NCBI RefSeq assembly: GCF_002968835.1
Contig: NZ_PKQK01000003.1
Location: 496,001-560,000, forward strand
Reading direction: 5' to 3'
DNA from: Paenibacillus sp. PCH8
Lineage (GTDB): Bacteria; Bacillota; Bacilli; Paenibacillales; Paenibacillaceae
Length of the DNA: 64,000 nucleotides
Positions 37,606 through 46,093 of this stretch are shown one piece after another; within the stretch, counting starts at the first letter, position 1, and the number at the start of each line of letters is the position of its first letter. Position numbers and translations under genes: made by a program. The notes under the pieces are model-generated. The model did not search any database. It was given only the letters and a program-made list of their open reading frames with translations, and was not told the DNA's origin.

Positions 37606-38466
37606 TCACCCTTCAATCAGCCCATATTTCACAAAACTGTAGTACAAACCATCTTCCTCCACTGAACCAGTTATGTCATCGGCAATGGCTTTCAGGCCTG
37701 GCTTGGCATTGCCCATGGCAATTCCTACAGCACAAAACTCCAGCATTTCGGCATCATTCATGCCATCCCCGATAGCAAACGTGTCTTCACGCGACATACC
37801 CAGATGTTCCAGCAGGTCGGCAATCGCAATGGCTTTGTGAATACCCGGAATCATCAGCTCACCACTTCCCTCACCAAAGATCGGCACAGTGCACTGAATC
37901 ACTTCGAACCTGCCTTCAAACTCCTGCTTAATCCGTTCAAACGAAACAACAGCGCTCTCCAGAAAACATACCTTGTTCACGTCATCCTTATACAGATCAG
38001 CTTCTCCATACGTCAATCCGGCAATAAATGGATGCGGCTTCAATTCTTTCTTCTCCCGGGCTACCGGATCATTATGCACATCGCCATAGATTCGACGTTC
38101 CAGATGAGCTTGAAGATTGCTGCTTGCATACAATGCCGAATTGGATTCGAGGTAGAAGTCAATCTGGTGTTCATTGAAGAAATCGACCATATGGCGTACA
38201 TCATCTGCGGTTACCCTTTTGTGATAAAGTACATCCTTACCGAATTCCACATAACCGCCACCGGCACCAATCAGACCATCGAACCCTACATCCCAGATGG
38301 AATCGTAGATCTCAGCCTTGGAGCGTCCGGTACATAGATATAGCAGATGACCATTCTCCCGGGCCTGTATACATGCCTTCTGAGCAGACAATGGAATATT
38401 TCCATCATCATCTACCAGTGTTCCATCAATATCAATAAAAATAATCTTTCTATTCGTTGTATTCAT
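37606..38466 (-). CDS. Cof-type HAD family phosphatase
   Basis: A 286-residue HAD phosphatase with a type IIB cap. Motif I is FIDIDGTLVDDDG near residue 10, motif II LCTGRSKAEI near 44, the conserved lysine lies in GIHKAIAIADLLEHL near 208, and motif IV is AIGDGMNDAEML near 232. Relatives dephosphorylate sugar phosphates or flavin and nucleotide cofactors; the substrate here is unknown. The gene is on the same strand as its GNAT neighbour upstream but 145 bp away. It borders the lipopeptide locus without evidence of a shared role. Confidence 0.92.
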   Translation of the reverse strand: MNTTNRKIIFIDIDGTLVDDDGNIPLSAQKACIQARENGHLLYLCTGRSKAEIYDSIWDVGFDGLIGAGGGYVEFGKDVLYHKRVTADDVRHMVDFFNEHQIDFYLESNSALYASSNLQAHLERRIYGDVHNDPVAREKKELKPHPFIAGLTYGEADLYKDDVNKVCFLESAVVSFERIKQEFEGRFEVIQCTVPIFGEGSGELMIPGIHKAIAIADLLEHLGMSREDTFAIGDGMNDAEMLEFCAVGIAMGNAKPGLKAIADDITGSVEEDGLYYSFVKYGLIEG

Positions 38467-38610
38467 CTGTGTTTGCTCCCATCGTGTAGCTTGCTTATGT
38501 TATATCATACCATTGGTAATTCAGGCGCATCACCTTGTACTCCCCAAGGTCATCCACCGTTCGCGTATCAAAGTAGTACTACCGCTTTACATGCTTTAAT
38601 TATTCCAAAG

Positions 38611-39141
38611 TCATTTTCTTGCCAACTTGTCCATATGAACCGTCTGCCACTCATCATTCTGCTCCGCAACAACCTCATATCCCTGACGTTTCCAGAAATC
38701 TACGGCGCCGGACAAAAAACGATGTGTATGTAAATATAACGTTGTATACTGCATGTCCCCAACCAGACTTTCCAGCTCCTTAACCAACATCGACCCGATG
38801 CCGTATCTGCGATAGGCAGGATCTACATAACATTTAACTATTTCGGCAGCCGATTGGTCAGGATATCGACCTTGTACCACAGCGATACGTCCATCGTATG
38901 GCACAATCCCGATTGAACCAACGATGCCCGCATCACCCATGACTGCGACAAGAAAGATCGCTTCGGGTGAATCCAGATAATATTCCCTGAACTGCTGGAA
39001 GTCCACGGGCAATGTGGTATGGTCCAACATGGGAAATACTTCTCTGCGTACACGCATGGCAAAATCGATTGCATCATGAATCTGGTGTTCCTCGACAGGT
39101 ATAACTGTTGGTGCATCATGAAGATGTCTCAAAGCATTCAC
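38611..39141 (-). CDS. GNAT family N-acetyltransferase
   Basis: A protein of about 176 residues with a GNAT core: IVGSIGIVPYDG (strands 3-4), then VKCYVDPAYRRYGIGSMLVKELE near residue 110, where the R-x-x-G-I-G/S loop binds the acetyl-CoA pyrophosphate. AVDFWKRQGYEVV is the family C-terminal element. Two GTG codons compete as start; GTG 39141 has GAGGTG six bases upstream and is preferred over GTG 39150. It would transfer an acetyl group from acetyl-CoA to an amine; the acceptor is unknown. Confidence 0.88.
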   Translation of the reverse strand: MNALRHLHDAPTVIPVEEHQIHDAIDFAMRVRREVFPMLDHTTLPVDFQQFREYYLDSPEAIFLVAVMGDAGIVGSIGIVPYDGRIAVVQGRYPDQSAAEIVKCYVDPAYRRYGIGSMLVKELESLVGDMQYTTLYLHTHRFLSGAVDFWKRQGYEVVAEQNDEWQTVHMDKLARK

Positions 39142-39353
39142 ATTCCTCACCTCTGAATTGGAGCCTGATTACTGCCCTGATATGAACCCTCATTCCCATG
39201 ACAGGTCATCTCTCTCATCTCATCTTACCGAATTTATCCTGTCCTATCAATCTATCTACATATCTAACCAAAATGGAAGAAAGCCCGCACAGTCTGATAG
39301 AGTTCGCATACGATAAGGCGTGTCACAATCCAGCTTAAAGGGGGGAAATGCTC

Positions 39354-40511
39354 ATGTGGTTATGGATAGGTATATTTACTATCATTTTTCTACTCATCGG
39401 GATCATGTATCGCTATCTGGGCCATCAGGTAAAGAGCAAGTTCCATCCTCACGCTCCCAAGCAGCTTCTGGTTAAATTCAAGGAAGGTACAACCCCTGAT
39501 GAAATGCATACTCTTCACAAAAAAGGGAGGTGCCATGTCGCTGAGACCTACGAAGATTTGGGCTGGTACCGCATAGAATCCCGCAAACAAATGCACCGGA
39601 TGCTGAAGCATTACAAGAATCATGAGCTTATCGAACATGCAGAGCCCAATTACCTCGTTGAAGCATCTTATATTCCTAATGATCCATTCTTCCCTTACCA
39701 ATATAACCTGCCAAAAATCAATGCACCTGCTGCGTGGGATATTACCCAGAGCAACAGCTCTGTCAAAATTGCAATCATCGATACAGGGGTTCAACTAAAC
39801 CACCCTGAGCTGGCTGCCAAACTCCTGCCCGGATACGATTATGTTGATTATGATAATATCCCCGAAGACGGAAACGGTCATGGTACCCATGTCGCTGGAA
39901 TCGCCGCCTCCGTTACGAACAATGGTGTGGGTATCGCAGGCGTGGCTCCACTGGCCTCTATTGTTCCGCTCCGCGTACTGGATAACAACGGACAGGGAAC
40001 GGTAGGCAATGTTGGTAACGGGCTTGTCTTTGCTGCGAATAACGGTGTTCAGGTGGTCAATCTGAGTCTGGGAGGACCGATAGGTGATGCCTTCCTCCAG
40101 GCTGCCGTTCAATATGCATGGGATCGAGGTGCCGTGATTGTCGCTGCAGCGGGTAACGACAACACTTCGTTTCCGATTGTACCCGCATCTTATCCCAACG
40201 TCATTGCCGTCGCTTCAACTAACCCTTCCGATCTCAAATCCAATTTCTCCAATTACGGTTCATGGGTCGATATGGCTGCACCAGGGGATACCATTCTCTC
40301 CACATACCTGGGTGGTTCCTATGCTTATCTTAGCGGAACTTCCATGGCTGCACCACATGTGGCAGGAGTGGCGGCTTTACTTGCTGCACAAGGCAAAACA
40401 AATGCCCAGATTCGGGATGCATTGTGCTTCGCTTCCGATCCCGTTTCAGGATCTGGGGTCTACTGGACGTATGGGCGACTGAATGCTTATCAGAGTCTGC
40501 AAGTACCCTAA
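39354..40511 (+). CDS. Membrane-anchored subtilisin-like serine protease (S8, thermitase type)
   Basis: The 385-residue protein has an N-terminal membrane segment (MWLWIGIFTIIFLLIGIMY), an inhibitor-I9-like propeptide at about 35-105 (LLVKFKEGTTPDEMH, then HAEPNYLVE), and an S8 catalytic domain. The triad is visible as Asp in AIIDTGVQLNHPE near 142, His in GNGHGTHVAGIA near 175 and Ser in SGTSMAAPHVAGVA near 328. The oxyanion Asn lies in AAAGNDN. ATG 39354 has the G-rich ribosome site eight bases upstream; ATG 39348 is too close. It is likely exported and matures by self-cleavage. The gene is monocistronic with a strong terminator. Confidence 0.94.
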   Translation: MWLWIGIFTIIFLLIGIMYRYLGHQVKSKFHPHAPKQLLVKFKEGTTPDEMHTLHKKGRCHVAETYEDLGWYRIESRKQMHRMLKHYKNHELIEHAEPNYLVEASYIPNDPFFPYQYNLPKINAPAAWDITQSNSSVKIAIIDTGVQLNHPELAAKLLPGYDYVDYDNIPEDGNGHGTHVAGIAASVTNNGVGIAGVAPLASIVPLRVLDNNGQGTVGNVGNGLVFAANNGVQVVNLSLGGPIGDAFLQAAVQYAWDRGAVIVAAAGNDNTSFPIVPASYPNVIAVASTNPSDLKSNFSNYGSWVDMAAPGDTILSTYLGGSYAYLSGTSMAAPHVAGVAALLAAQGKTNAQIRDALCFASDPVSGSGVYWTYGRLNAYQSLQVP

Positions 40512-40534
40512 TGCCCTCAACATCAACGCATGAA

Positions 40535-40578
40535 GAAGGGACGAAGCAGAGATTCATTCTGCCTTGTCCCTTTTATTC
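40535..40578 (+). terminator. Terminator of the subtilisin-like protease gene
   Basis: AAGGGACGAAGCAGA pairs with TCTGCCTTGTCCCTT over about 14 bp with one bulge, followed by TTTTATT. Confidence 0.88.
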
Positions 40579-40665
40579 TAGCTCCACATGAACTCCATCA
40601 GATGTTTAGAGCACTTTGGCTAACGAACTGAGGTGACACTATGGGGTGCATTTCAGTCCATTTGA

Positions 40666-40768
40666 AAATGTAACGAATCGGAGGCGCGCTATTTTCATGT
40701 TTTATGCGTGTATTCGCCGTTTATCGCCGTTTTCGGATGAAATAGCGTCGCTGAGATTCGTTACGTTT
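40666..40768. repeat. Long imperfect inverted repeat, possible intergenic repetitive element
   Basis: Two arms of about 33 bp (40666-40699 and 40735-40768) are inverted copies with a few mismatches. They share GTAACGAATC at the outer ends and GCTATTT at the inner ends, around a loop of about 35 bases that itself repeats TCGCCGTTT. There is no open frame and no T tract. It fills most of the 319 bp gap between the protease and a GH1 gene. The shape suggests a small non-coding mobile or REP-like element. Confidence 0.6.
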
Positions 40769-40830
40769 CTCACCTCTCCAAAATCACTAAAATAAAGCGT
40801 GTAAGATCTGAAGCCTTTTGAGACACCCAA

Positions 40831-42273
40831 TCAGAAGTATTGTGCACCATTACTTGCGATAACACCTTTGTACCAATGGAAACTCTTCTTCTTCACTCTA
40901 CGTAGTGTTCCTGTTCCATCATTGTTTTTGTCAACATAGATATAGCCATAACGTTTCTTCATCTCTCCGGTACCTGCGCTGACCAGATCTATCGGTCCCC
41001 AGCTTGTATAACCAAGGAGTTCTACTCCGTCTTGAATCGCTTCAGCCATCTCGGTAAAATGACTATTCAAATACTCGATCCGATGGTCATCTTCAACGGT
41101 ATCATTGTCCAGCAATACATCCGTTGCTCCGAGACCATTTTCCACAATAAACAAAGGTTTGCCATAACGGTCATGTAGCTGATTACATGTAATTCGGAGT
41201 CCCTTAGGATCAATGGTCCATCCCCACTCGGATGCTTGCAGATACGGGTTCTTCACTGAACCAAATACATTGCCTTCTGTCGAATCCTTCAAAATCTCAG
41301 GGTCCGTACTTGTACACCGGCTTGCATAGTAGCTAAAACCGATATAGTCGACCGTGTTCTGCATCAAGATATCTGCATCTTGTGGTTGCATTTCAATTCG
41401 AATGTCATTTTCCCTGAAAAATCTTTTCGTATATCCTGGATATGCTCCCTTCGACTGCACGTCAATGAAGAAGAATGACTCGCGATCTTTCTCCATAGCC
41501 TTCCACACGTCATCCGGGTTAGAGCTGTATGGATAGACCATTCCAGCTGCTAACATACACCCGATCTGTGCACCAGGAATGATCTCATGACAAGCCTTAA
41601 CAGCAAGTGCACTCGCTACCAATTCATGGTGTGCTGCCTGATACAACACTTGTTCCTTATCTTCACCATCCTGTAGAACAATGCCCGCTCCGATATACGG
41701 AAGATGAAGCAACATATTGATCTCATTAAACGTCATCCAGTACTTCACTTTATCCTTATATCGATCGAATAGCGTCGTCGCATATTTCTCAAAGAAACCG
41801 ATCATCTTGCGATTCTTCCATCCGCCGTAAGTCTCGACAAGATGTACAGGTACATCAAAATGACAGATTGTCACGACAGGTTCAATATTATATTTCAATA
41901 ACTCATCGAAGACATCATCATAAAATTGCAAACCTGCTTCATTCGGCTCCGCTTCATCGCCATTAGGGAAAATCCGTGCCCAGGCAATCGAAAGCCTGAG
42001 GCACTTGAATCCCATTTCTGCAAATAACGCAATATCTTCCTTATACCGATGATAGAAGTCAATAGCTTCATGGGAAGGATAGAATTCACCTTCTTTGGGT
42101 TGATAAGAATCCAGGTTGCCCAGAGCTATATTCCATCGATTGGCACCAATCGGAATCAGATCTACGGTCGTTAAACCTTTGCCACCTTCCAGATAGGCGC
42201 CTTCCAATTGATTCGCTGCGGTTGCTCCTCCCCAGAGAAAATTCTCTGGGAAGACTGTAAACTTTTCATTCAT
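40831..42273 (-). CDS. 6-phospho-beta-glucosidase, GH1 (first copy)
   Basis: Hydrolyses phosphorylated aryl- or alkyl-beta-glucosides delivered by the adjacent PTS. The 480-residue GH1 barrel shows FPENFLWGGATAANQLEGAY at the N-terminus, the acid/base Glu in MTFNEINML near residue 175 and the nucleophile Glu in FIVENGLGA near 375. ATG 42273 has AGGAGG nine bases upstream; the frame also has an ATG 21 bases earlier that overlaps the ribosome site. It is last in a licT-PTS-GH1 operon, 33 bp after the PTS gene. The second copy at 52816-54279 has the same motifs but is clearly divergent in sequence, so the two may prefer different glucosides. Confidence 0.94.
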   Translation of the reverse strand: MNEKFTVFPENFLWGGATAANQLEGAYLEGGKGLTTVDLIPIGANRWNIALGNLDSYQPKEGEFYPSHEAIDFYHRYKEDIALFAEMGFKCLRLSIAWARIFPNGDEAEPNEAGLQFYDDVFDELLKYNIEPVVTICHFDVPVHLVETYGGWKNRKMIGFFEKYATTLFDRYKDKVKYWMTFNEINMLLHLPYIGAGIVLQDGEDKEQVLYQAAHHELVASALAVKACHEIIPGAQIGCMLAAGMVYPYSSNPDDVWKAMEKDRESFFFIDVQSKGAYPGYTKRFFRENDIRIEMQPQDADILMQNTVDYIGFSYYASRCTSTDPEILKDSTEGNVFGSVKNPYLQASEWGWTIDPKGLRITCNQLHDRYGKPLFIVENGLGATDVLLDNDTVEDDHRIEYLNSHFTEMAEAIQDGVELLGYTSWGPIDLVSAGTGEMKKRYGYIYVDKNNDGTGTLRRVKKKSFHWYKGVIASNGAQYF

Positions 42274-42306
42274 TGAGGAGTTCCTCCTAACCATCAGTAA
42301 TTTCGA

Positions 42307-44220
42307 TTAGCTTAATACCGTGATCAACTTATCTTTCTCATGAACGGATGCATCTTTGGTACCTACAACATCCAGATATTTTGAAGTATTCGTGACAATG
42401 ATCGGTGTAACCGTTTCATACCCTGCATCCTTAATCGCTTGCAGATCAAACTCAACAATCAGGTCACCTGCATTAACACGGTCTCCGTCTTTCACATGGG
42501 TTGTAAAATGTTGACCTTTCAGTTTAACTGTATCCTGTCCAATATGGATCAGCATCTCTACCCCATCATCGCTTACAAGACCAATGGCATGTTTGGTACG
42601 ATATACGGTCTGAACAACACCTGTGATTGGTGATACCACTCTACCACTGGTTGGACGAATCGCAATCCCTTTACCCATGTGCTCTCCTGCAAATGTTACG
42701 TCATTGATTTCTTTCAGTGCAACGACTTCACCAGCCATTGGGCTTACGATTTCGTATTTTTGATTCGGATTTGGATCAAGTACAGGTGCTGGAGCTGGTG
42801 TAGCTTCTACTTTGTCTTTGAATCCAACTACGTACGTCAGAATGAAACCAAGGATGAATGCAATACCACATGCTACCAGGGCCATATAGAACCCGGAATC
42901 AACGCCTGTTGCTTTATTGATGAAACTTGGGAAACCGAACACACCCAGTCCGCCAAAGATGTATAATTTCGAACCGGCCAATCCCAAGATACCACCACCG
43001 ATACCACCAGCAATACAGCTCATGATAAATGGTTTTTTCAGTGGAAGTGTCAAACCGTAGATCGCTGGCTCAGTTACACCGAAGATCCCAGAGATGAATG
43101 CCGGAATACCTAAAGATTTCAATTTCGTATTTTTGGTTTTCAGGATGACGGCAAGTACAGCACCGATTTGAGCAAAGGATGCAGCGAAAGACATTGCAAT
43201 TACCGGATCAGCTCCAGAAGTACTCAAGTTAAGCAGCATGACTGGCACAAGTCCCCAGTGGAGCCCAAAGAGTACAAACACTTGCCACAAACCACCGATA
43301 ATCAAACCTGTTGCAACTGGGCTTAACTCGTAGATGCCTGTTGCTCCTGCACCAATCAATTGGCCTGCCCAAGTGGATACTGGACCAATCAGAATGAATG
43401 TTGCTGGAACGATAACGAGCAAAGTAAAGAATGGAACAAGGAATGTGCTAACGACTTTAGGAATAATATTTTTAAAGAATCTTTCGATCTTAACAGCGAA
43501 GAATGTAGCAATAATGATTGGAATAACCGATGTGGAATAGCTCATCAAAATAACCGGAATTCCCAAGAACGTAATGTGAATCGGTGATTCAATTAACGTA
43601 CCTGTAAACAGGGTGTACAATGGATCTCCAGCAGTCAAACCGGACAGCGTAGGATAAACTAACGAAGCACCTATCGCCATACCCAGGAACGGTGAACCGC
43701 CAAATTTCTTGATTGCCGTGTAACCAAGGAAGATTGGGAAGAAGTAGAACAGACAGTCACCCGTAGCATTCAATAGTTGGTACGTTCCGGAAGTGTCTGT
43801 AATCCATCCAAAGGATAAAAACATGGCTGTGAAACCTTTAATCATACCTGTTGCAGCCAGCAAACCGAGTAGTGGTGTGAAAACACCAGAGATCATATCG
43901 ATAAATCGACTGAACAATCCAACTTTCTTGCCTGAGTTGTCTGCTTCCTCCTCAAACTGACCTTCACTCGGGAAATTACCCGCTTTAACAACTGCTTTAT
44001 ATACATCCGGCACTTCGTTGCCGATCACGACTTGATATTGTCCACCACTTTGCATGACGGTAATAACACCTGGCAGATTTTTAAGTTCTTCCGTTTTGGC
44101 CACGCTTTCATTTTTCAGTTTAAACCGCAGTCTTGTTACACAATGGAATACGCTGTTCACATTCTCGCGACCACCTACACCTGATAGAATGTCCTTAGCT
44201 AATTGATCGTAGTTGCTCAT
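42307..44220 (-). CDS. Beta-glucoside PTS transporter IIBCA (first copy)
   Basis: A 637-residue permease that imports and phosphorylates beta-glucosides. The IIB domain (residues 1-85) carries the phosphocysteine in VFHCVTRLRFKLK near 27. The IIC membrane domain follows (about 105-460, with ten or so hydrophobic segments and GITEPAIYG-type motifs seen as FGVTEPAIYGLTLPLKKP). The IIA domain at about 485-637 has the phosphohistidine in EMLIHIGQDTVKL near 560. The start has GAGGGAG upstream. Expression should depend on LicT-type antitermination: RAT-like sites with terminators precede the gene. Confidence 0.95.
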   Translation of the reverse strand: MSNYDQLAKDILSGVGGRENVNSVFHCVTRLRFKLKNESVAKTEELKNLPGVITVMQSGGQYQVVIGNEVPDVYKAVVKAGNFPSEGQFEEEADNSGKKVGLFSRFIDMISGVFTPLLGLLAATGMIKGFTAMFLSFGWITDTSGTYQLLNATGDCLFYFFPIFLGYTAIKKFGGSPFLGMAIGASLVYPTLSGLTAGDPLYTLFTGTLIESPIHITFLGIPVILMSYSTSVIPIIIATFFAVKIERFFKNIIPKVVSTFLVPFFTLLVIVPATFILIGPVSTWAGQLIGAGATGIYELSPVATGLIIGGLWQVFVLFGLHWGLVPVMLLNLSTSGADPVIAMSFAASFAQIGAVLAVILKTKNTKLKSLGIPAFISGIFGVTEPAIYGLTLPLKKPFIMSCIAGGIGGGILGLAGSKLYIFGGLGVFGFPSFINKATGVDSGFYMALVACGIAFILGFILTYVVGFKDKVEATPAPAPVLDPNPNQKYEIVSPMAGEVVALKEINDVTFAGEHMGKGIAIRPTSGRVVSPITGVVQTVYRTKHAIGLVSDDGVEMLIHIGQDTVKLKGQHFTTHVKDGDRVNAGDLIVEFDLQAIKDAGYETVTPIIVTNTSKYLDVVGTKDASVHEKDKLITVLS

Positions 44221-44268
44221 TGTAATTCTCCCTCTCTAAGTAGACTCCCCATGACTTTTGAAACAAAT

Positions 44269-44370
44269 AAAACCTGAACTACTGAACATACACAACATAC
44301 CGGATCATCCGGAAATCAGTCGTGTTATTCAGCAATTCAGGTTTTGCCCTTAACGGTTGCAACCCTGTAA
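44269..44370 (-). promoter_or_regulatory. RAT antiterminator site with overlapping terminator before the first PTS gene
   Basis: On the minus strand a RAT sequence (plus-strand 44336-44369, GGGTTGCAACC...GGGCAAAACC) overlaps the 5' arm AAAACCTGAA of a terminator whose 3' arm TTCAGGTTTT lies at 44269-44278, followed by a T-rich tail. A phosphorylation-controlled LicT-type protein would stabilise RAT and allow read-through into the PTS gene. Confidence 0.85.
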
Positions 44371-44417
44371 GGCTGTACACTTGGTATTTAATTATTTTGA
44401 TAACGAAAGTAAGTTGC

Positions 44418-44476
44418 ATTCCATATCCTCTGAACTGAGGATGGTCGGAATTGCCTGATTGAACAGTTACAACCCG
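44418..44476 (-). promoter_or_regulatory. Second RAT-like site with hairpin in the PTS leader
   Basis: On the minus strand GGGTTGTAACTG...CAGGCAATTCC (plus-strand 44446-44476) matches the RAT consensus well. Its 3' part overlaps a hairpin, ATTCC...CCTC with GAGGATATGGAAT, ending at 44418. The T tract after this hairpin is weak. Confidence 0.7.
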
Positions 44477-44505
44477 ATTGATGTATGCGCTTACTTCTTG
44501 AATTC

Positions 44506-44534
44506 ATAATAGTACATCTGAACTACATTTGCAA
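44506..44534 (-). promoter_or_regulatory. Internal promoter for the first PTS-GH1 genes
   Basis: On the minus strand TTGCAA (44529-44534) and TATTAT (44506-44511) are exactly 17 bases apart, placed so that transcripts begin just before the second RAT-like site. Confidence 0.65.
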
Positions 44535-44585
44535 CACTTATTTTTATGAAAAACAAGGAAATGATCGAAGTGATCCTGAATACAG

Positions 44586-44683
44586 AAAAACCTGAACACC
44601 AAATATAACGGAACATCCGGTTGTTGGTCATGTTCTGTCATTTATTCGTCCAGGTTTTGCCCTTGTGACTGGAACTCTGCGAG
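44586..44683 (-). promoter_or_regulatory. Terminator with degenerate RAT-like sequence after the first licT gene
   Basis: On the minus strand AAAACCTG and CAGGTTTTT form a terminator (outer limits 44586-44658) whose 5' arm belongs to GGGCAAAACC, the typical RAT 3' half. The RAT 5' half is degenerate (GAGTTCCAGTCAC). It lies 14 bp past the licT stop and would control read-through from licT into the PTS gene. Confidence 0.6.
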
Positions 44684-44696
44684 CTGATCTATGGAA

Positions 44697-45536
44697 TTAT
44701 TCAGAAGTTGCATTCACTACTCTTTCAATATGAATTGTTAAGTACATCATTTCTTCGTCAGTTAGTTGATATGTGTAGTTACTTTCAATGAACTTCTTGA
44801 TTTTCTCCGAGCACTTATGTGCTACAGGATACTTTTTCTGGATCATCAAGAACAGTTCATCGTCGTTATTGCTCTTGTAATGTTTTCCTTTGACCAATCG
44901 TTGAGCGAAAAACTTCAAATGTGTCACAAAGCGATAGAATGTCAAGGAGTTCTCATCAAAGTCCATTTTGAAATGATACTTAATGATCGTCAGAATTTCC
45001 TGCATGACCTGGGTCATACTCTTGATGCTGGGCATATCCTCGTTCAGGGCTGCATTCACAAAATGGAGCGCCATAAAACCGGCTTCATCCTCAGGCAAGA
45101 TGACACCAAACTGATCACAGATCATGTTGAGTGCTTCTAGTCCAACTTCGTACTCCTCTTTGTACAGCTGCTTCGTCTCCCAGATTAAACCATTGCGGAT
45201 GGGTAGATTGTTGCGATACCGCTCAATGGCAAAGTGGATATGATCTGTGAGATGCAAGTATATGCTGTCATTCAGATTTTTGCCAAGTTTCAGTTTAGCA
45301 TAAGCAATAATTTCTTCGGACACTTTCATGTATTCCAGCGGAATGCTTGAGATTAATGCCTTGAAATTTTCCTGAATATCTTCATTCTGTAAAGTAAATA
45401 TTTTATCGATAAGCTGTTCCGAAACTGTATCACCCGCCCGCTTCTGATAAGCAATTCCCCGGCCGATGACAATGACTTCCCGTTCATCCTTAATCGCAAC
45501 TACAGCATTGTTGTTCAGGACCTTCTCGATTTTCAC
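44697..45536 (-). CDS. BglG/LicT family transcriptional antiterminator (first copy)
   Basis: Binds RAT hairpins in nascent mRNA and prevents termination when beta-glucosides are present. The 279-residue protein has an N-terminal CAT RNA-binding domain (VKIEKVLNNNAVVAIKD, then VIVIGRGIAYQKRAGD, residues 1-55). Two PRD domains follow, whose conserved histidines include those in LHLTDHIHFAIER near 100, FMALHFVNAAL near 158 and MYLTIHIERV near 270. GTG 45536 has TTGGAGTGA upstream and starts the CAT domain; the longer frame does not. The gene has its own promoter and RAT, so it should be autoregulated. A PTS and a GH1 gene follow. Confidence 0.94.
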   Translation of the reverse strand: MKIEKVLNNNAVVAIKDEREVIVIGRGIAYQKRAGDTVSEQLIDKIFTLQNEDIQENFKALISSIPLEYMKVSEEIIAYAKLKLGKNLNDSIYLHLTDHIHFAIERYRNNLPIRNGLIWETKQLYKEEYEVGLEALNMICDQFGVILPEDEAGFMALHFVNAALNEDMPSIKSMTQVMQEILTIIKYHFKMDFDENSLTFYRFVTHLKFFAQRLVKGKHYKSNNDDELFLMIQKKYPVAHKCSEKIKKFIESNYTYQLTDEEMMYLTIHIERVVNATSE

Positions 45537-45561
45537 TTCATCACTCCAATATACAGAAAAA

Positions 45562-45620
45562 GACAAACCAATCCCTTTTCTCAAGGTAAACGGCTTTGCC
45601 TAATTCTACAGTTACGACCC
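45562..45620 (-). promoter_or_regulatory. RAT site and terminator in the leader of the first licT gene
   Basis: On the minus strand GGGTCGTAACTG...AGGCAAAGCC (plus-strand 45592-45620) matches the RAT consensus. Its 3' part pairs with GGTTTGTC (45562-45569), which is followed by TTTTTC. The structure lies about 25-85 bases upstream of the licT GTG start. Confidence 0.8.
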
Positions 45621-45643
45621 GATATGTTGTACGTGTTGCCTTC

Positions 45644-45672
45644 ATAATATTACATAATTCTACATAGTGCAA
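45644..45672 (-). promoter_or_regulatory. Promoter of the first licT-PTS-GH1 operon
   Basis: On the minus strand TTGCAC (45667-45672) and TATTAT (45644-45649) are exactly 17 bases apart, just upstream of the RAT site. Confidence 0.7.
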
Positions 45673-45693
45673 CACAAAGCATTTTACAGGAAC

Positions 45694-45999
45694 TCATGGT
45701 TTATTGATTTTGCTGTCTTTCTCCAGCTCCGCTTCAATTCTGCGGTTAATGATATCCATCTTTTCTGAATTCAAACGATTAACTTGAGTGTACTCTTTAT
45801 CCATCTCGTACTTTTCCATCTCATCCTTATTCATTAGTCTCAGATGATTCTTGATTGCTCAGATATCCTCACGCATGTTCAACGTCTGCCGGTAATTGTC
45901 CGCAACGAGTGCAAATATGATACCCCCTACCAAAACCGTGCCAAACGGAAACAAAAAACATAGTATAACGCCTACAATCAACAGTAAAAAAAAGTACAA
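45694..45999 (-). pseudogene. Small membrane protein gene interrupted by an in-frame TGA
   Basis: One frame runs from TTG 45999 to TGA 45694-45696 (102 codons) with a single internal TGA at 45859-45861. Before it: two hydrophobic stretches (LYFFLLLIVGVILCFLF and VLVGGIIFALVA), then NYRQTLNMREDI. After it, in the same frame: AIKNHLRLMNKDEMEKYEMD and a charged helix ending KDSKINKP. TTG has GGGGGAG eight bases upstream. The layout, two short membrane helices with a charged coiled tail, is common in Bacillaceae small proteins of unknown function. The stop may be a genuine nonsense mutation or a sequence error. Confidence 0.6.
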
Positions 46000-46093
46000 C
46001 GATCATTCTCCCCCTTTTGAACTCAGATTGACTACAACCTTTTCTCATAGGTATCTCTCAAAGATTCCGCTAATTGATCTTCCAAATGCTTGG

